From assembly GCA_016124425.1 (NCBI GenBank), contig WGNT01000062.1:1-44655 (forward strand): a DNA stretch of 44,655 nucleotides, in the 5' to 3' direction. This DNA is from Cytophagales bacterium (GTDB lineage Bacteria; Bacteroidota; Bacteroidia; Cytophagales; Cyclobacteriaceae). Below the pieces are notes generated by a model, which saw only the letters and a list, made by a program, of their open reading frames with translations, ran no database searches and was not told where the DNA came from. Position numbers and translations under genes: made by a program. How positions within the stretch are numbered: position 1 is the first letter of the stretch; each line of letters opens with the position of its first letter. Below are positions 1 to 9,064 of the stretch, piece by piece.

Positions 1-1
1 G

Positions 2-811
2 ATTGCGATCCTTAATGTCATTATTTCAAAAAATCCACTTAAGGATTCACTTTCAAAAATTATCATTTTGGTTCTTACAGGTTCTTGTGTTTTAATACTT
101 GTAGGCGGTGAGTTGTTTTCCCCCTTTGGAGTTTTTACGACAACAGTATTTTATTCTATGATTCTTTCCTTGATTTGGATGGCAAAGGAGCATTTTGTTC
201 CCTGGAAGAGGGAATACTGGTTTTTGGTTTTTTTATTGTTGATCCCGTATTCAGCCTCACTGGGTACTGATGTTCCTTTTCAGGTTAGGTCTATTTCTTA
301 TTTTCCTTTCACGTTTGTTTTGATGTTGATATTGATTAGAAAAATAGATTCCCGGTATTTTCAGTTATTTTTGGCTTCATTGTCTTGTGTACTTTTCCTC
401 AATTTCTTGACATATCCATTTAGAGATGGTTGGGCACGGTTTAAATTGATTGAGCAAACTCATGCTTATGAACTTCCCCATGGTCAAGGAAGTATCAAAC
501 TCGATAAAGTCACCTTGAATGCAATCCAATCTTTGAAGCCTTATATCAATGCCAATAACCAAGTGCTGATATCAAGTGTTAACCAATGGGGATTGGTTTA
601 TCTCTTGGGTTCCCAGGTACCTGTGTTGAATTTCTGGCCAAATGAGACCTATACCACCTATTTTCTTGAGAAAAATAAAATTGACAAAATGAATCTGATT
701 TTATTGGAGGGAAAATACAATCCTTTCTCGGAGAATTTTAAAAAGGAATTTTTCGAAGGAAAGGAAATGCAAACCATCAAAACAGGCGAGTTTACCTTAT
801 ACAAGTTTTGA
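2..811 (+). CDS. Polytopic membrane protein, 5'-truncated by window edge
   Basis: The reading frame is open to the first bases of the window, so the N-terminus is missing and a TTG near position 68 is not a reason to start there. The visible part has about five hydrophobic segments (roughly from positions 50, 120, 220, 300 and 360). A soluble tail of about 110 residues follows and ends before an ABC exporter gene. This layout, membrane helices followed by a C-terminal extracytoplasmic domain, is seen in GT39/ArnT-like glycosyltransferases and other polysaccharide-cluster membrane proteins. The catalytic N-terminus is outside the window, so no function can be assigned. It is AT-rich like its downstream neighbours and probably co-transcribed with them. 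Confidence 0.7.
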   Translation: MAILNVIISKNPLKDSLSKIIILVLTGSCVLILVGGELFSPFGVFTTTVFYSMILSLIWMAKEHFVPWKREYWFLVFLLLIPYSASLGTDVPFQVRSISYFPFTFVLMLILIRKIDSRYFQLFLASLSCVLFLNFLTYPFRDGWARFKLIEQTHAYELPHGQGSIKLDKVTLNAIQSLKPYINANNQVLISSVNQWGLVYLLGSQVPVLNFWPNETYTTYFLEKNKIDKMNLILLEGKYNPFSENFKKEFFEGKEMQTIKTGEFTLYKF

Positions 812-850
812 TCTCAATTAAGATATTAAAGAATATTCATTTTCATTAAA

Positions 851-2638
851 ATGACTTCTGAAAAAAGCTCTTTAAATATTTTTAGATTCTTCCAACAGCA
901 CGTAGGGAATAAGTTGTTTATTTCCCTGATTTTAAGTGTTGTAATTGCAGTATTTGATACGGTAGGGATAGCCTTGTTTCTTCCACTTTTTCAGATCATC
1001 AGTAATCCCGATTTTTCACAAGAGGCTTTCAGCAAAATCTCCATTTTGAAGCCATACCTTTCTGCATACAGTGCCAAAGACAGTATTTACTTCATTCAGG
1101 TGGGGATTTTATTGATTTTCTTGTTCAAAGGACTTTTTAAATTTGTTGAAAACATTTACCGCAATAAAATTCAGGAATCTTTTATCCGAAAGATCCGGTT
1201 TACCTGTTTGGATTTGTTGTCTGGGCTGGAGTACGAAAGTTTTTTGAAGATTGATACAGGAAGGATTCAGAATACCTTGACTGTGGAGGTTTTCAATGTA
1301 ACCCAAGCCTTAAGGACAGTTATCAACCTTCTTCAATCCTTTATTTTTGTGTTGGTTTATTTTGGGATTGCCTTGATATTGAATCCCATTTTTACCCTTT
1401 TGGTTATATTCGGGTCGTTTTTGGTTCATTTAATATTTAAGCCTTTTTTTGTTTCAACCAAATCCCTTTCTGTCTCCATTACCCAAAAAGGACATAAGCT
1501 TTCTGAGTTGTTTTTAAATTATATCCAATATTACAAGTATTTTAAAGCTACTGCCTCAAATGATGGTTTTGTAGGTCGGATCAAGCAAAAATCTTTTGAT
1601 ATAGAGGAGGGAAATCTTAAAAAAGCAAAGAATGAAAGTTTTCTGAATTCTTTCAGAGAGCCTTTGATAATTTTTGTTTTGTTGGCCTCTCTTTTAATCC
1701 AAACTTTGATTAACCCTTCAGGTCTTGCGACTTCATTTATTTCCATCATTTTGATTTATCGGGGAACAACTTATTCCGGTAGCTTTCAATCATTTTGGAA
1801 CAGTCTTCTCTCCGCTTCGGGGGCTGTATTCAACATGACAGACTTCATCAATGAATTGAATGGAAATCAAATTCAGCAAGGGGCAATTCCTTTGTCTTCC
1901 TTTGACAACCAAATTCAATTTAAAAATGTGGACTTTTTTTATGGTTCAAATCATGTTCTTAAGCACATCAGCTTTGAAATCAAAAAGAATACCTCCACCG
2001 CTTTTGTAGGGGTAAGCGGAAGTGGCAAAACCACCATTGCCAATTTGGTATCGGGACTTTTGAAATTAAAAGACGGTTCAGGACAAATTGCAATAGATGG
2101 GATTTCTTATGATTTGCTTGATAAAAAATCACTTCAAAAGCGGATTGGCTATGTGACCCAAGAACCGGTTATTTTTGCAGATTCGTTTTTCAACAATGTA
2201 ACACTGTGGGATGAAAAGAATAAAAAAAACCTTGACAGGTTTAGAAGTGCAATTGCCCTAGCTTCCCTTCTTCCCTTCTATAATAGTCAATCCTTTACTA
2301 AAGATACCATGATAGGCAGTGAGGGAGTTTACCTGAGTGGGGGGCAATTGCAAAGGATCGCAATAGCTAGAGAATTGTATAAAGGCTGTGATATTTTGGT
2401 TTTTGATGAAGCCACTTCTTCCCTTGATCCGCAAAATGAACAAATCATCAAAGAGAGCATAGAGGTCCTCAAAAAGGACTTTACGCTTATTATAATTGCA
2501 CATAAGTTTTCACTTATCAAAGATTGTGACAGGATTATTTACCTCGAAAAAGGAAAAATAGAGGACCATGGTAGTTTTGATGAATTGGTAGATAGAAACG
2601 AAAACTTTAATAAAATGGTAGATCTTCAAAAAATTTAA
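851..2638 (+). CDS. ABC exporter, fused permease and ATPase (MsbA/PglK type)
   Basis: This 595-residue half-transporter has an N-terminal six-helix membrane domain (about residues 1-330) followed by a nucleotide-binding domain. Walker A is GVSGSGKT with its lysine at residue 393. The signature is LSGGQLQRIAIA. Walker B is DILVFDEATSSLD with the Asp-Glu pair at 519-520, and an H-loop histidine lies in the IIAHKFS segment. Exporters of this type in polysaccharide or N-glycan loci flip lipid-linked oligosaccharides across the inner membrane (PglK, MsbA); that role here is inferred from context. It is separated by 39 bases from the membrane protein upstream and by 3 bases from the FkbM gene downstream. 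No Wzx-type flippase is visible in the window, so this may be the flippase of the cluster. Confidence 0.93.
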   Translation: MTSEKSSLNIFRFFQQHVGNKLFISLILSVVIAVFDTVGIALFLPLFQIISNPDFSQEAFSKISILKPYLSAYSAKDSIYFIQVGILLIFLFKGLFKFVENIYRNKIQESFIRKIRFTCLDLLSGLEYESFLKIDTGRIQNTLTVEVFNVTQALRTVINLLQSFIFVLVYFGIALILNPIFTLLVIFGSFLVHLIFKPFFVSTKSLSVSITQKGHKLSELFLNYIQYYKYFKATASNDGFVGRIKQKSFDIEEGNLKKAKNESFLNSFREPLIIFVLLASLLIQTLINPSGLATSFISIILIYRGTTYSGSFQSFWNSLLSASGAVFNMTDFINELNGNQIQQGAIPLSSFDNQIQFKNVDFFYGSNHVLKHISFEIKKNTSTAFVGVSGSGKTTIANLVSGLLKLKDGSGQIAIDGISYDLLDKKSLQKRIGYVTQEPVIFADSFFNNVTLWDEKNKKNLDRFRSAIALASLLPFYNSQSFTKDTMIGSEGVYLSGGQLQRIAIARELYKGCDILVFDEATSSLDPQNEQIIKESIEVLKKDFTLIIIAHKFSLIKDCDRIIYLEKGKIEDHGSFDELVDRNENFNKMVDLQKI

Positions 2639-2641
2639 ATA

Positions 2642-3367
2642 ATGAAAGAATTTTACTCTCAATATGGTCAGGACAAATTCCTAAATCAGGTTTTTTTTTC
2701 CAATTTAAAAAATGGAATTTTTATTGATATCGGTGCTTATGATGGTGTAAGATTCAGTAACTCATATTTTTTCGAGAAGTATAAAAACTGGAAAGGGGTT
2801 TGTGTGGAACCCAACCCCAAAGTTTTTCAGAAACTAATGGAAAATAGAAAGTGTACTTTAATCAATGCCTGCATTCACGATGTATCGGGCAGCATTAAAT
2901 TCCAAGTGGTTGAAGGCTTTGGTGAAATGTTGAGTGGTATACAGTCCACATTTGATGAAAGGCATAAGCAAAGGATTGAAAAAACTATTAAGGATTTTGG
3001 TGGGAAATTTGAAGAAATTGAGGTTCCAAGCATCACCATATTGGAAATTCTTAATCAAGAAGAAATCAATCATGTGGATTTTCTTTCTATTGACACAGAA
3101 GGTAATGAAATTAATATTTTAAAAACTTTTCCTTTTTCTAAGTTAAAACCAAAAGTAGTGGTTGTTGAAAACAACTTTCAAGAAACAGATATCCAAAACC
3201 TTTTATTTGATCAAGCCTATGTTAAATGTATGAACTTAGAAAGCGATGATATTTATTGTAATTCTGAATTTTATACTTCAACAATAAGGGCAAAGATTCT
3301 TTTTTACAGAATAAAGAGGTCATTAAGATATAGATTTTCAAAATTTTTTAATGGTACTAAAAATTAA
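2642..3367 (+). CDS. FkbM-family SAM-dependent methyltransferase (first copy)
   Basis: The 241-residue protein has the SAM-binding glycine motif FIDIGAYDG near residue 28. It continues to the acidic end of strand 2 (CVEPNP) and later carries the family-typical segment FLSIDTEGNEINILK. FkbM enzymes O-methylate hydroxyls on sugars or secondary metabolites. In a polysaccharide locus the likely substrate is a sugar of the repeat unit, which is an inference. The ATG follows the ABC transporter stop by 3 bases, and the last 17 bases overlap the next gene, so translation is probably coupled. A second FkbM gene lies two genes downstream; the two are clearly different in sequence and may methylate different positions. 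Confidence 0.88.
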   Translation: MKEFYSQYGQDKFLNQVFFSNLKNGIFIDIGAYDGVRFSNSYFFEKYKNWKGVCVEPNPKVFQKLMENRKCTLINACIHDVSGSIKFQVVEGFGEMLSGIQSTFDERHKQRIEKTIKDFGGKFEEIEVPSITILEILNQEEINHVDFLSIDTEGNEINILKTFPFSKLKPKVVVVENNFQETDIQNLLFDQAYVKCMNLESDDIYCNSEFYTSTIRAKILFYRIKRSLRYRFSKFFNGTKN

Positions 3368-4283
3368 CTTTGTTGATTTTCCTTTTGATTTTAATCGTGA
3401 ACAGAATTTTTTTTTGGAACTGTTAAAAACAAAATATGAGGTAGAGCTTTCTGACTCTCCTGAAATTTTGTTTTACGGAAATTATGGGCAAGAATACCTG
3501 AAATATAACTGCCTGAAAGTCTTTTATTCTTCAGAAAATGTGAGACCTGATTTTAGATTTTGTGATTTCTCATTCAGTTTTGATTATGATTCAAACCCAA
3601 AAAACTTCCGACTTCCTTTATTTGTATTGCATGCCAAATTAGAAGAATTGACTCAAAACAAAGATCTAAATCAAGTGAAAAGCAATAAAAACAGGTTTTG
3701 TAACTTTGTTTACTCCAATCCAAAAGCAACCGAAAGGAATCATTTTTTTGAATTATTGAATGCCTACAAAAAAGTAGATTCACCCGGTCAGGTGTTTAAT
3801 AACATGCCAAATATTTTTGCAGGCAAGAGGTATGACTATAAGACTAAGATTGAATTTTTAAACCACTACAAGTTTACTCTTGCTTTTGAAAATGAGAGTT
3901 ACCCTGGATATACTACAGAGAAGATTCTTCATCCTATGCAGGTAAACAGTATTCCCATTTATTTTGGAAACCCTAGGATTGAAGAAGACTTTAATACAGC
4001 TAGTTTTATTAATGTCCATGATTTTGCCACATTTCAGGAGGCAATTGACTTTATCATCAAGGTGGATAATGATGATGAACTTTACAAGGAGATACTAAGA
4101 CAGCCTTATTTTATACACAATAAAGTCCCTTATCAATTTTCTAGGGAATATTACCTCTCCTTAATGGAACATATACTTGGTCAAAGAAAAAAGATTAAAC
4201 CTGTTTCAATAACATTTAAAGGTAGGTACCGAATTATGAGAGAGAAATTGAGATTGAAGGTTAAGACCCTAAAAAGAAAGTAA
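3351..4283 (+). CDS. GT10-family glycosyltransferase (alpha-1,3-fucosyltransferase-like)
   Basis: The 310-residue protein has the hallmark GT10 donor-site region: a FAFENE segment, then YPGYTTEK starting at about residue 184, then PIYFGNP and FINVHDF. GT10 enzymes transfer fucose from GDP-fucose in alpha-1,3/1,4 linkage, as in bacterial Lewis-type antigens. Actual donor specificity here is inferred from the family only. No GDP-fucose synthesis genes (gmd, fcl) lie in the window. The gene starts inside the end of the upstream FkbM gene and is followed 15 bases later by a second FkbM methyltransferase. A C-terminal basic stretch (about residues 290-310) could hold it at the membrane surface. 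Confidence 0.88.
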   Translation: MVLKINFVDFPFDFNREQNFFLELLKTKYEVELSDSPEILFYGNYGQEYLKYNCLKVFYSSENVRPDFRFCDFSFSFDYDSNPKNFRLPLFVLHAKLEELTQNKDLNQVKSNKNRFCNFVYSNPKATERNHFFELLNAYKKVDSPGQVFNNMPNIFAGKRYDYKTKIEFLNHYKFTLAFENESYPGYTTEKILHPMQVNSIPIYFGNPRIEEDFNTASFINVHDFATFQEAIDFIIKVDNDDELYKEILRQPYFIHNKVPYQFSREYYLSLMEHILGQRKKIKPVSITFKGRYRIMREKLRLKVKTLKRK

Positions 4284-4298
4284 TATATTCTTAAAAGT

Positions 4299-5051
4299 AT
4301 GAAGAAAATACTAAAGCAACTTATAAAAAAAGCTGGATACAATTTCATTCCTATTGATTCAAAATTTAACATAAGGCATGCTTTTGTCGACCAAAAAGAT
4401 TTGATTGGAATCTTGGATGTAAAAAATCCTGTAATTTTTGATGTGGGGGCTTATAACGGTCACACAGCCTCTAACTACAAAACATTTTTTCCTAAAAGTA
4501 AAGTTTATTGTTTTGAGCCTAGCGCATTGGCTTTCAAGGAATTGGTGTCCGGCACCAAAGAAATGGAGGATATTGAAGTCTATAATTTTGCTTTGGGAAG
4601 TAAAGATGGGAGTTCTGATTTTTTTGTAAATTCTTTTGGTCCAACAAATTCACTTTTAAAACCTGATCGGTTGGCAAATGAAACATGGGGTATTGATTTA
4701 AATAAGGATACTATAAAAAAAGAAGTAGATGTTTGGACCCTAGACCGTTTTGTTAAAGAAAAAGGGGTTTCTGGGATTGACATATTAAAAATGGATACCC
4801 AAGGGACAGAATTGGAAATATTGAAAGGGGCTTCTGAAATGATCAAAAACTCATCGATTAAAATAATTTATATGGAAATTATCACTTTGCCCACCTATGA
4901 AAATCAACCTGGATTAAAAAATACTATGAATGCCTTAGAGGACTTAGGTTTTACATTATTTAATCTATATAATCTGTCATCAAAAGCAAATGGACATCTT
5001 AGGCAACTTGATGCGATTTTTATAAACAAGAAATCATTTCAAAATTTTTAA
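4299..5051 (+). CDS. FkbM-family SAM-dependent methyltransferase (second copy)
   Basis: The 250-residue protein carries the SAM motif VIFDVGAYNGHT near residue 46 and the strand-2 acidic motif YCFEPSA. The FkbM-typical segment ILKMDTQGTELEILKGA lies near residue 165. It probably O-methylates a sugar of the surface glycan. It differs enough from the FkbM protein encoded two genes upstream to be a separate enzyme rather than a recent duplicate. Base composition is AT-rich as in the whole first 13.5 kb. The ATG at 4299 is 15 bases after the GT10 stop, and the next gene begins 12 bases after its own stop. Confidence 0.88.
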   Translation: MKKILKQLIKKAGYNFIPIDSKFNIRHAFVDQKDLIGILDVKNPVIFDVGAYNGHTASNYKTFFPKSKVYCFEPSALAFKELVSGTKEMEDIEVYNFALGSKDGSSDFFVNSFGPTNSLLKPDRLANETWGIDLNKDTIKKEVDVWTLDRFVKEKGVSGIDILKMDTQGTELEILKGASEMIKNSSIKIIYMEIITLPTYENQPGLKNTMNALEDLGFTLFNLYNLSSKANGHLRQLDAIFINKKSFQNF

Positions 5052-5063
5052 AATAGACAGAGT

Positions 5064-5789
5064 TTGAAAACATTGGCAGCCATGCAACCGTATTTTTTTC
5101 CCTACCTCGGGTATTTTAGCCTAATAGATGCTGTGGATCAATTTGTGTTTTTTGATACAGTCCAATTTGTCCGAAAAAGTTGGATGTCAAGAAACAGGAT
5201 GCTGAAGCCTTCCTTGGAGGATTTTCAATTTATTCATGCGGGTTTGGGTTCACCTGACTACCGCTGTGCCATTTCGGCATGTCAGATGGCAAAAGGGCAA
5301 GAATGGCAGGAACAACTGCTGAGACAATTGGAGCATTACAAAAAATCTGCCCCTCATTATGCTGTGACCATAGACTTACTGAAAGATATTTTTAATAACA
5401 GTCCTGAATTTCTGAGTCAGTTCAATGCCTATTCTACCTGCAGAATCTGCGATTATTTGGGTATAGAAAAAGAGTTTTCCATGTTTTCTGAAGTGACTCA
5501 AACTTTTCCTGAAGCAGGCCATCCCGGCGAATGGGGGCTGATCATTTCAAAAGTATATGGAGCGGCATATTATATCAATGCTCCGGGGGGAGAGGTTTTT
5601 TACAAACCTGAGGAGTTTCAAGATGGGGGCGTCCATTTGGGTTTTATCCATCCATCAATTAAAGAATACCGACAGGGATTTTCCAAGACTTTCTTGCCGG
5701 GCCTTTCGATACTCGATGTATTGATGTATAACGACATAGAAGGCATCAACCAAATGATTAAATCCTATACTGTAGACTGGAAAAATTAG
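5064..5789 (+). CDS. WbqC-family protein
   Basis: The 241-residue protein begins with the family signature: MQPYFFPYLGYF at residues 7-18, followed by VDQFVFFDTVQF and the WMSRNR motif. WbqC-like proteins occur in O-antigen and capsule loci next to amino-sugar genes. They are thought to take part in N-acylation or amino-acid modification of amino sugars, but the reaction is poorly defined. The TTG start at 5064 is preferred because it gives the short KTLAA lead-in that family members have before MQPYFFPY. The gene stops one base before the DegT-type gene, which fits a functional pair. Confidence 0.88.
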   Translation: MKTLAAMQPYFFPYLGYFSLIDAVDQFVFFDTVQFVRKSWMSRNRMLKPSLEDFQFIHAGLGSPDYRCAISACQMAKGQEWQEQLLRQLEHYKKSAPHYAVTIDLLKDIFNNSPEFLSQFNAYSTCRICDYLGIEKEFSMFSEVTQTFPEAGHPGEWGLIISKVYGAAYYINAPGGEVFYKPEEFQDGGVHLGFIHPSIKEYRQGFSKTFLPGLSILDVLMYNDIEGINQMIKSYTVDWKN

Positions 5790-5790
5790 C

Positions 5791-6729
5791 ATGCTTTCAA
5801 AATCGCAAGAATCCCCTGAAAACTGTTACACTCAGTTGAAATTTACCCAATCTGCGAGGTCAGCATGGAAACATATTCTCCACCATTTCAATGTAAAGTC
5901 GCCCAACAAAATCCTTCTTCCACCCTATATTGGGATTACGGACCGAGAGGGATCCGGTATTTTTGACCCTGTAAGAGAAACCCAAACCCCTTTTGATTTC
6001 TATAGGTTGGATGATAGGCTTGGGGTTGATTTGTTCCATTTGGAGAAGATGTTGGCAGAAGGTCAATATAAGGTTTTGTTAATGGCACATTATTTTGGTT
6101 TTTGCAGGACAGACCTTGGAAAGCTCCGATCGCTCTGTTATCAATATGGGGTGATTTTGGTAGAGGATTGTGCCCATGCCCTTGGTCTGCATTTGCAAAA
6201 AACCAATTTGGGAACTGTTGGTGACTTTACAGTATACTCTCTCCATAAGTTTTTACCTTTGGCCAAGGGAGGGATATTGAGAGTCAATAATCCCAACTTT
6301 GGAATTGCAGCCCCTGATCCTTTGGATCGGTTAGAGTCAGATTTGGTTCAGCAGTTTTCAGGATATGATCTCCAAAAAATTATTGAGCGGAGATTGGGGA
6401 ATTTTAAGTTCCTATATGGTTTGCTTGCAGGTCAAGATGGAATTGAAATTATGTATGATTTGATGGAGGGCGATGTCCCTCATGATTTCCCCATTTTGGT
6501 AAAGAACGGACTCCGGGAAAAGCTTTATTTTTTATTGATGGATATGGGGATCCCTACTACAGCTTTGTATTACAGGTTGATTGATGACATCAAATCACAG
6601 GGTTTTGAAGGAATGCAGGAAATTTCAAAGAACATTTTGAATCTGCCTTTACATCAGGATGTAGATAAAGCCGACTTGGAATTGATGGCTGAAAAAATAA
6701 AGTTGGCTTTAAATAAATTGAATCCATGA
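5791..6729 (+). CDS. DegT/DnrJ/EryC1-type PLP-dependent enzyme (first of pair)
   Basis: The 312-residue protein shows the PLP-fold landmarks of the DegT family. These are a LLMAHYFGF strand, the cofactor-contacting motif VEDCAHALG, and the Schiff-base lysine in YSLHKFLPLAKGG at residue 153. The C-terminal half is short: typical sugar aminotransferases of this family have 370-400 residues. It may therefore be a specialised branch rather than a standard NDP-sugar aminotransferase. It overlaps the following DegT-like gene by 4 bases and follows the WbqC gene by one base. Role inferred: it makes or modifies an amino sugar that the WbqC and GNAT proteins then process. Confidence 0.82.
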   Translation: MLSKSQESPENCYTQLKFTQSARSAWKHILHHFNVKSPNKILLPPYIGITDREGSGIFDPVRETQTPFDFYRLDDRLGVDLFHLEKMLAEGQYKVLLMAHYFGFCRTDLGKLRSLCYQYGVILVEDCAHALGLHLQKTNLGTVGDFTVYSLHKFLPLAKGGILRVNNPNFGIAAPDPLDRLESDLVQQFSGYDLQKIIERRLGNFKFLYGLLAGQDGIEIMYDLMEGDVPHDFPILVKNGLREKLYFLLMDMGIPTTALYYRLIDDIKSQGFEGMQEISKNILNLPLHQDVDKADLELMAEKIKLALNKLNP

Positions 6730-7673
6730 GGCCTGTTGGCGGATTTTTTGAGTTAGAGCTTCCTTCAGGAGGAGTTCACTTTCATAGCGAAGCTATTGGC
6801 CTTTCCACAGGACGAGCATGTCTCGGGGTTTTTATAGATGAGGTCAAACCCAGAAAAGTTTTTGTGCCTTTTTACACTTGTGATGCCACGTACCATCCAT
6901 TTCAACTCAGAAACATCCCTTTGGAATTTTATGAAATCAATAGCGAGCTTGAACCCATTTCTTTGCCGGAACTCCAAGAGGGAGAGTATTTTTTATATAC
7001 CAATTATTTCGGAGTAAAAGAAGCTTATTCAGAGTCCTTGAGAGCCCATTTTGGAGATAAATTAGTGGTGGACAATACCCATTGTTTTTTTCACAAAGGA
7101 TATGAGGGGAATTGGTCATTTACTTCTGCGAGGAAGCATTTTGGAATTCCTGATGGGGCTTTTCTTTATCCGGGGACAAAAGTTGAGACTAGTTTCTCAC
7201 CATTTGAGGGGATCACCTTATCACCTTATCTCAACAGGTTGATAGGAAATCAGGCCTTGGCATTTCAGCAATACCAAGAACATGAAGCTTCCTTAAATTG
7301 TGACATTCATGGTATTTCAATCTATTCAGAAAGGATGTTGGGGGCTGTAGACTTTGAAAATGTAAGGGAAAAAAGAATTGCCAATTTTAATTATTTACAA
7401 GAGTCGTTGATGAAATATAACCGTTTGGGAATGATGACATCCGATTCACCATTTTGTTACCCATTATGGCCTCGTAAACCTATTTTACACAGGGATTTTC
7501 ATAAGCAACAGGTTTTTGTACCTTCTTATTGGAAGGAAATCCAAAACAGGATTAGACCTGATAATACTTTTTCTGTTGATTTGTCTACCCATTTATTGCC
7601 ACTTCCTATTGACCATAGATATGGAAAGGAAGAGATGGATAGGATGATTGAAATTGTATCCGAGCATATATGA
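6726..7673 (+). CDS. Divergent DegT-like PLP-fold protein (second of pair)
   Basis: The 315-residue protein is collinear with its upstream neighbour. YLYTNYFGV matches the first domain strand, VVDNTHCFF takes the place of VEDCAHALG, and SARKHFGIPDGAFLY matches the lysine loop, with lysine 137 as candidate PLP lysine. The usual acidic residue of the EDCAHA motif is shifted in context (VDNTH), so cofactor binding is plausible but not certain. An aminotransferase or a related isomerase/structural partner are all possible. The ATGA overlap with the upstream gene and a 4-base overlap with the downstream one suggest coupled translation and possibly a heteromeric complex with the first DegT protein. 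Confidence 0.7.
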   Translation: MRPVGGFFELELPSGGVHFHSEAIGLSTGRACLGVFIDEVKPRKVFVPFYTCDATYHPFQLRNIPLEFYEINSELEPISLPELQEGEYFLYTNYFGVKEAYSESLRAHFGDKLVVDNTHCFFHKGYEGNWSFTSARKHFGIPDGAFLYPGTKVETSFSPFEGITLSPYLNRLIGNQALAFQQYQEHEASLNCDIHGISIYSERMLGAVDFENVREKRIANFNYLQESLMKYNRLGMMTSDSPFCYPLWPRKPILHRDFHKQQVFVPSYWKEIQNRIRPDNTFSVDLSTHLLPLPIDHRYGKEEMDRMIEIVSEHI

Positions 7674-9064
7674 CTTCATATTCTGTCCATATTAAGCCTT
7701 TAAAAATTGAGCAGGCTTCAATTTCTTATCATTGGAGGAATGATCCCGAAGTATGGAGATTTACTGGAAAGAAACCTGACAAAGTAATAACCCACAAAAT
7801 TGAGGAGGAATGGCTTAAAAAAGTACTTCAAGAATCAAACAGCAAAAGATTTGGAATTTGGGCAGATGAAAATTATGTGGGGAATATCCAACTAACAGGA
7901 ATACAAGAAGGTCAAACCGCTGAATATCATATTTTTATTGGTAATAAAGATTTTTGGGGTAAAGGGGTTGCTAAGCTGGCAACATTTCAAATTTTAAGGT
8001 TCGCCAAGCATTCACTTCTTCTAAAAGAAGTTTTTTTAAAGGTAAATGTAAGCCATGCGTCAGCAATCCGTCTATATCAAACATGTGGATTTAAAAAAGT
8101 GTCAGAAGAAGATGGTTGGTTAAAAATGAAAATTAACTTTTCTACTGGAAAGATTTATCCGAAGTTATCTGTGTTTATGATGACTTATAACCATGCCTTG
8201 TATTTGGAGGAGGCGATTAATGGAATTTTAAATCAGCAATGTGGTTTTGATTTTGATATTGTAATTGGAGATGATTTTTCTTCGGATGACACCCGGGCTA
8301 TCCTATTTAAATTTGCAGAGGAGTATCCGGGAAAATTTAAGTTATTGCTACACCCCCAAAATATAGGAGCTTACCAAAATCAAAATGCTGTATTTAATTC
8401 ATGTGAAGGAGAGTTTGTAGCAATTTGTGAAGGTGATGATTATTGGGATGATAGTAACAAACTTCAAAAGCAAGTTGATTTTTTAGAGTCACATCCTGAC
8501 TATGTAATATCTTTTCATGAAGTTGAGAAAATCGATCCTTCGGGCCAAGCATTGAATCAATCTGTTTTAGGAAAAGAACGGTGGAATGACCTAGAGATGG
8601 AGGAAATTATAGCGGGGGACCTGATACCAAGTGTTTCAGCAGTATTTAGGGGAAAGTATCTTTCGGAATTTTTACAGATCAAAACGCAGGTTAAAAACGG
8701 CGATACCTTTCTTTTTGCCATATTGGGACAATATGGGAAGGCCCATTTTCATGATGATATCCGACCAGCCAAATACAGAATTCATGGTGGAGGAGTGTGG
8801 TCAGGGTCAGATTTGAAAAGTAAAATTGAAAGTCAGGTTCTGACTTTTGAAACACTCCGTAATGTTGTTCTTCCAAAAAATCAGGTCATTGTTGATAGGT
8901 CACTTTTTGAAAGGTACCTTACTCAGATAACCCGATTTAATTATACAAAAAAGGAAAAGGTATTTATGTATATAAACCTTTGGAAATTTTGTTTCAAAAA
9001 CCGTTTGGTAACAAAGATGGTTGCCTCGCATTTTCAAGCAATAAAGAATAAAATTAAGATTTGA
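7670..9064 (+). CDS. Fusion: GNAT acetyltransferase plus GT2 glycosyltransferase
   Basis: The 464-residue protein has two domains. Residues 1 to about 152 form a RimJ/RimL-type GNAT fold, with an acyl-CoA loop around FWGKGVAKLATF and the closing AIRLYQTCGFKK. From about residue 160 a GT2 domain begins: LSVFMMTYNHALYLEEA, then VIGDDFSSDDT and the DXD-like EGDDYWDD. The polypeptide is continuous, without a stop or frameshift between the domains. Expected activities are N-acylation of an amino sugar and transfer of a sugar onto the glycan, coupled in one protein; the substrate identity is inference. It overlaps both neighbours by 4 bases, and nearby lines are very AT-rich (12 of 60 G/C at 8941-9000). 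Confidence 0.85.
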   Translation: MTSYSVHIKPLKIEQASISYHWRNDPEVWRFTGKKPDKVITHKIEEEWLKKVLQESNSKRFGIWADENYVGNIQLTGIQEGQTAEYHIFIGNKDFWGKGVAKLATFQILRFAKHSLLLKEVFLKVNVSHASAIRLYQTCGFKKVSEEDGWLKMKINFSTGKIYPKLSVFMMTYNHALYLEEAINGILNQQCGFDFDIVIGDDFSSDDTRAILFKFAEEYPGKFKLLLHPQNIGAYQNQNAVFNSCEGEFVAICEGDDYWDDSNKLQKQVDFLESHPDYVISFHEVEKIDPSGQALNQSVLGKERWNDLEMEEIIAGDLIPSVSAVFRGKYLSEFLQIKTQVKNGDTFLFAILGQYGKAHFHDDIRPAKYRIHGGGVWSGSDLKSKIESQVLTFETLRNVVLPKNQVIVDRSLFERYLTQITRFNYTKKEKVFMYINLWKFCFKNRLVTKMVASHFQAIKNKIKI

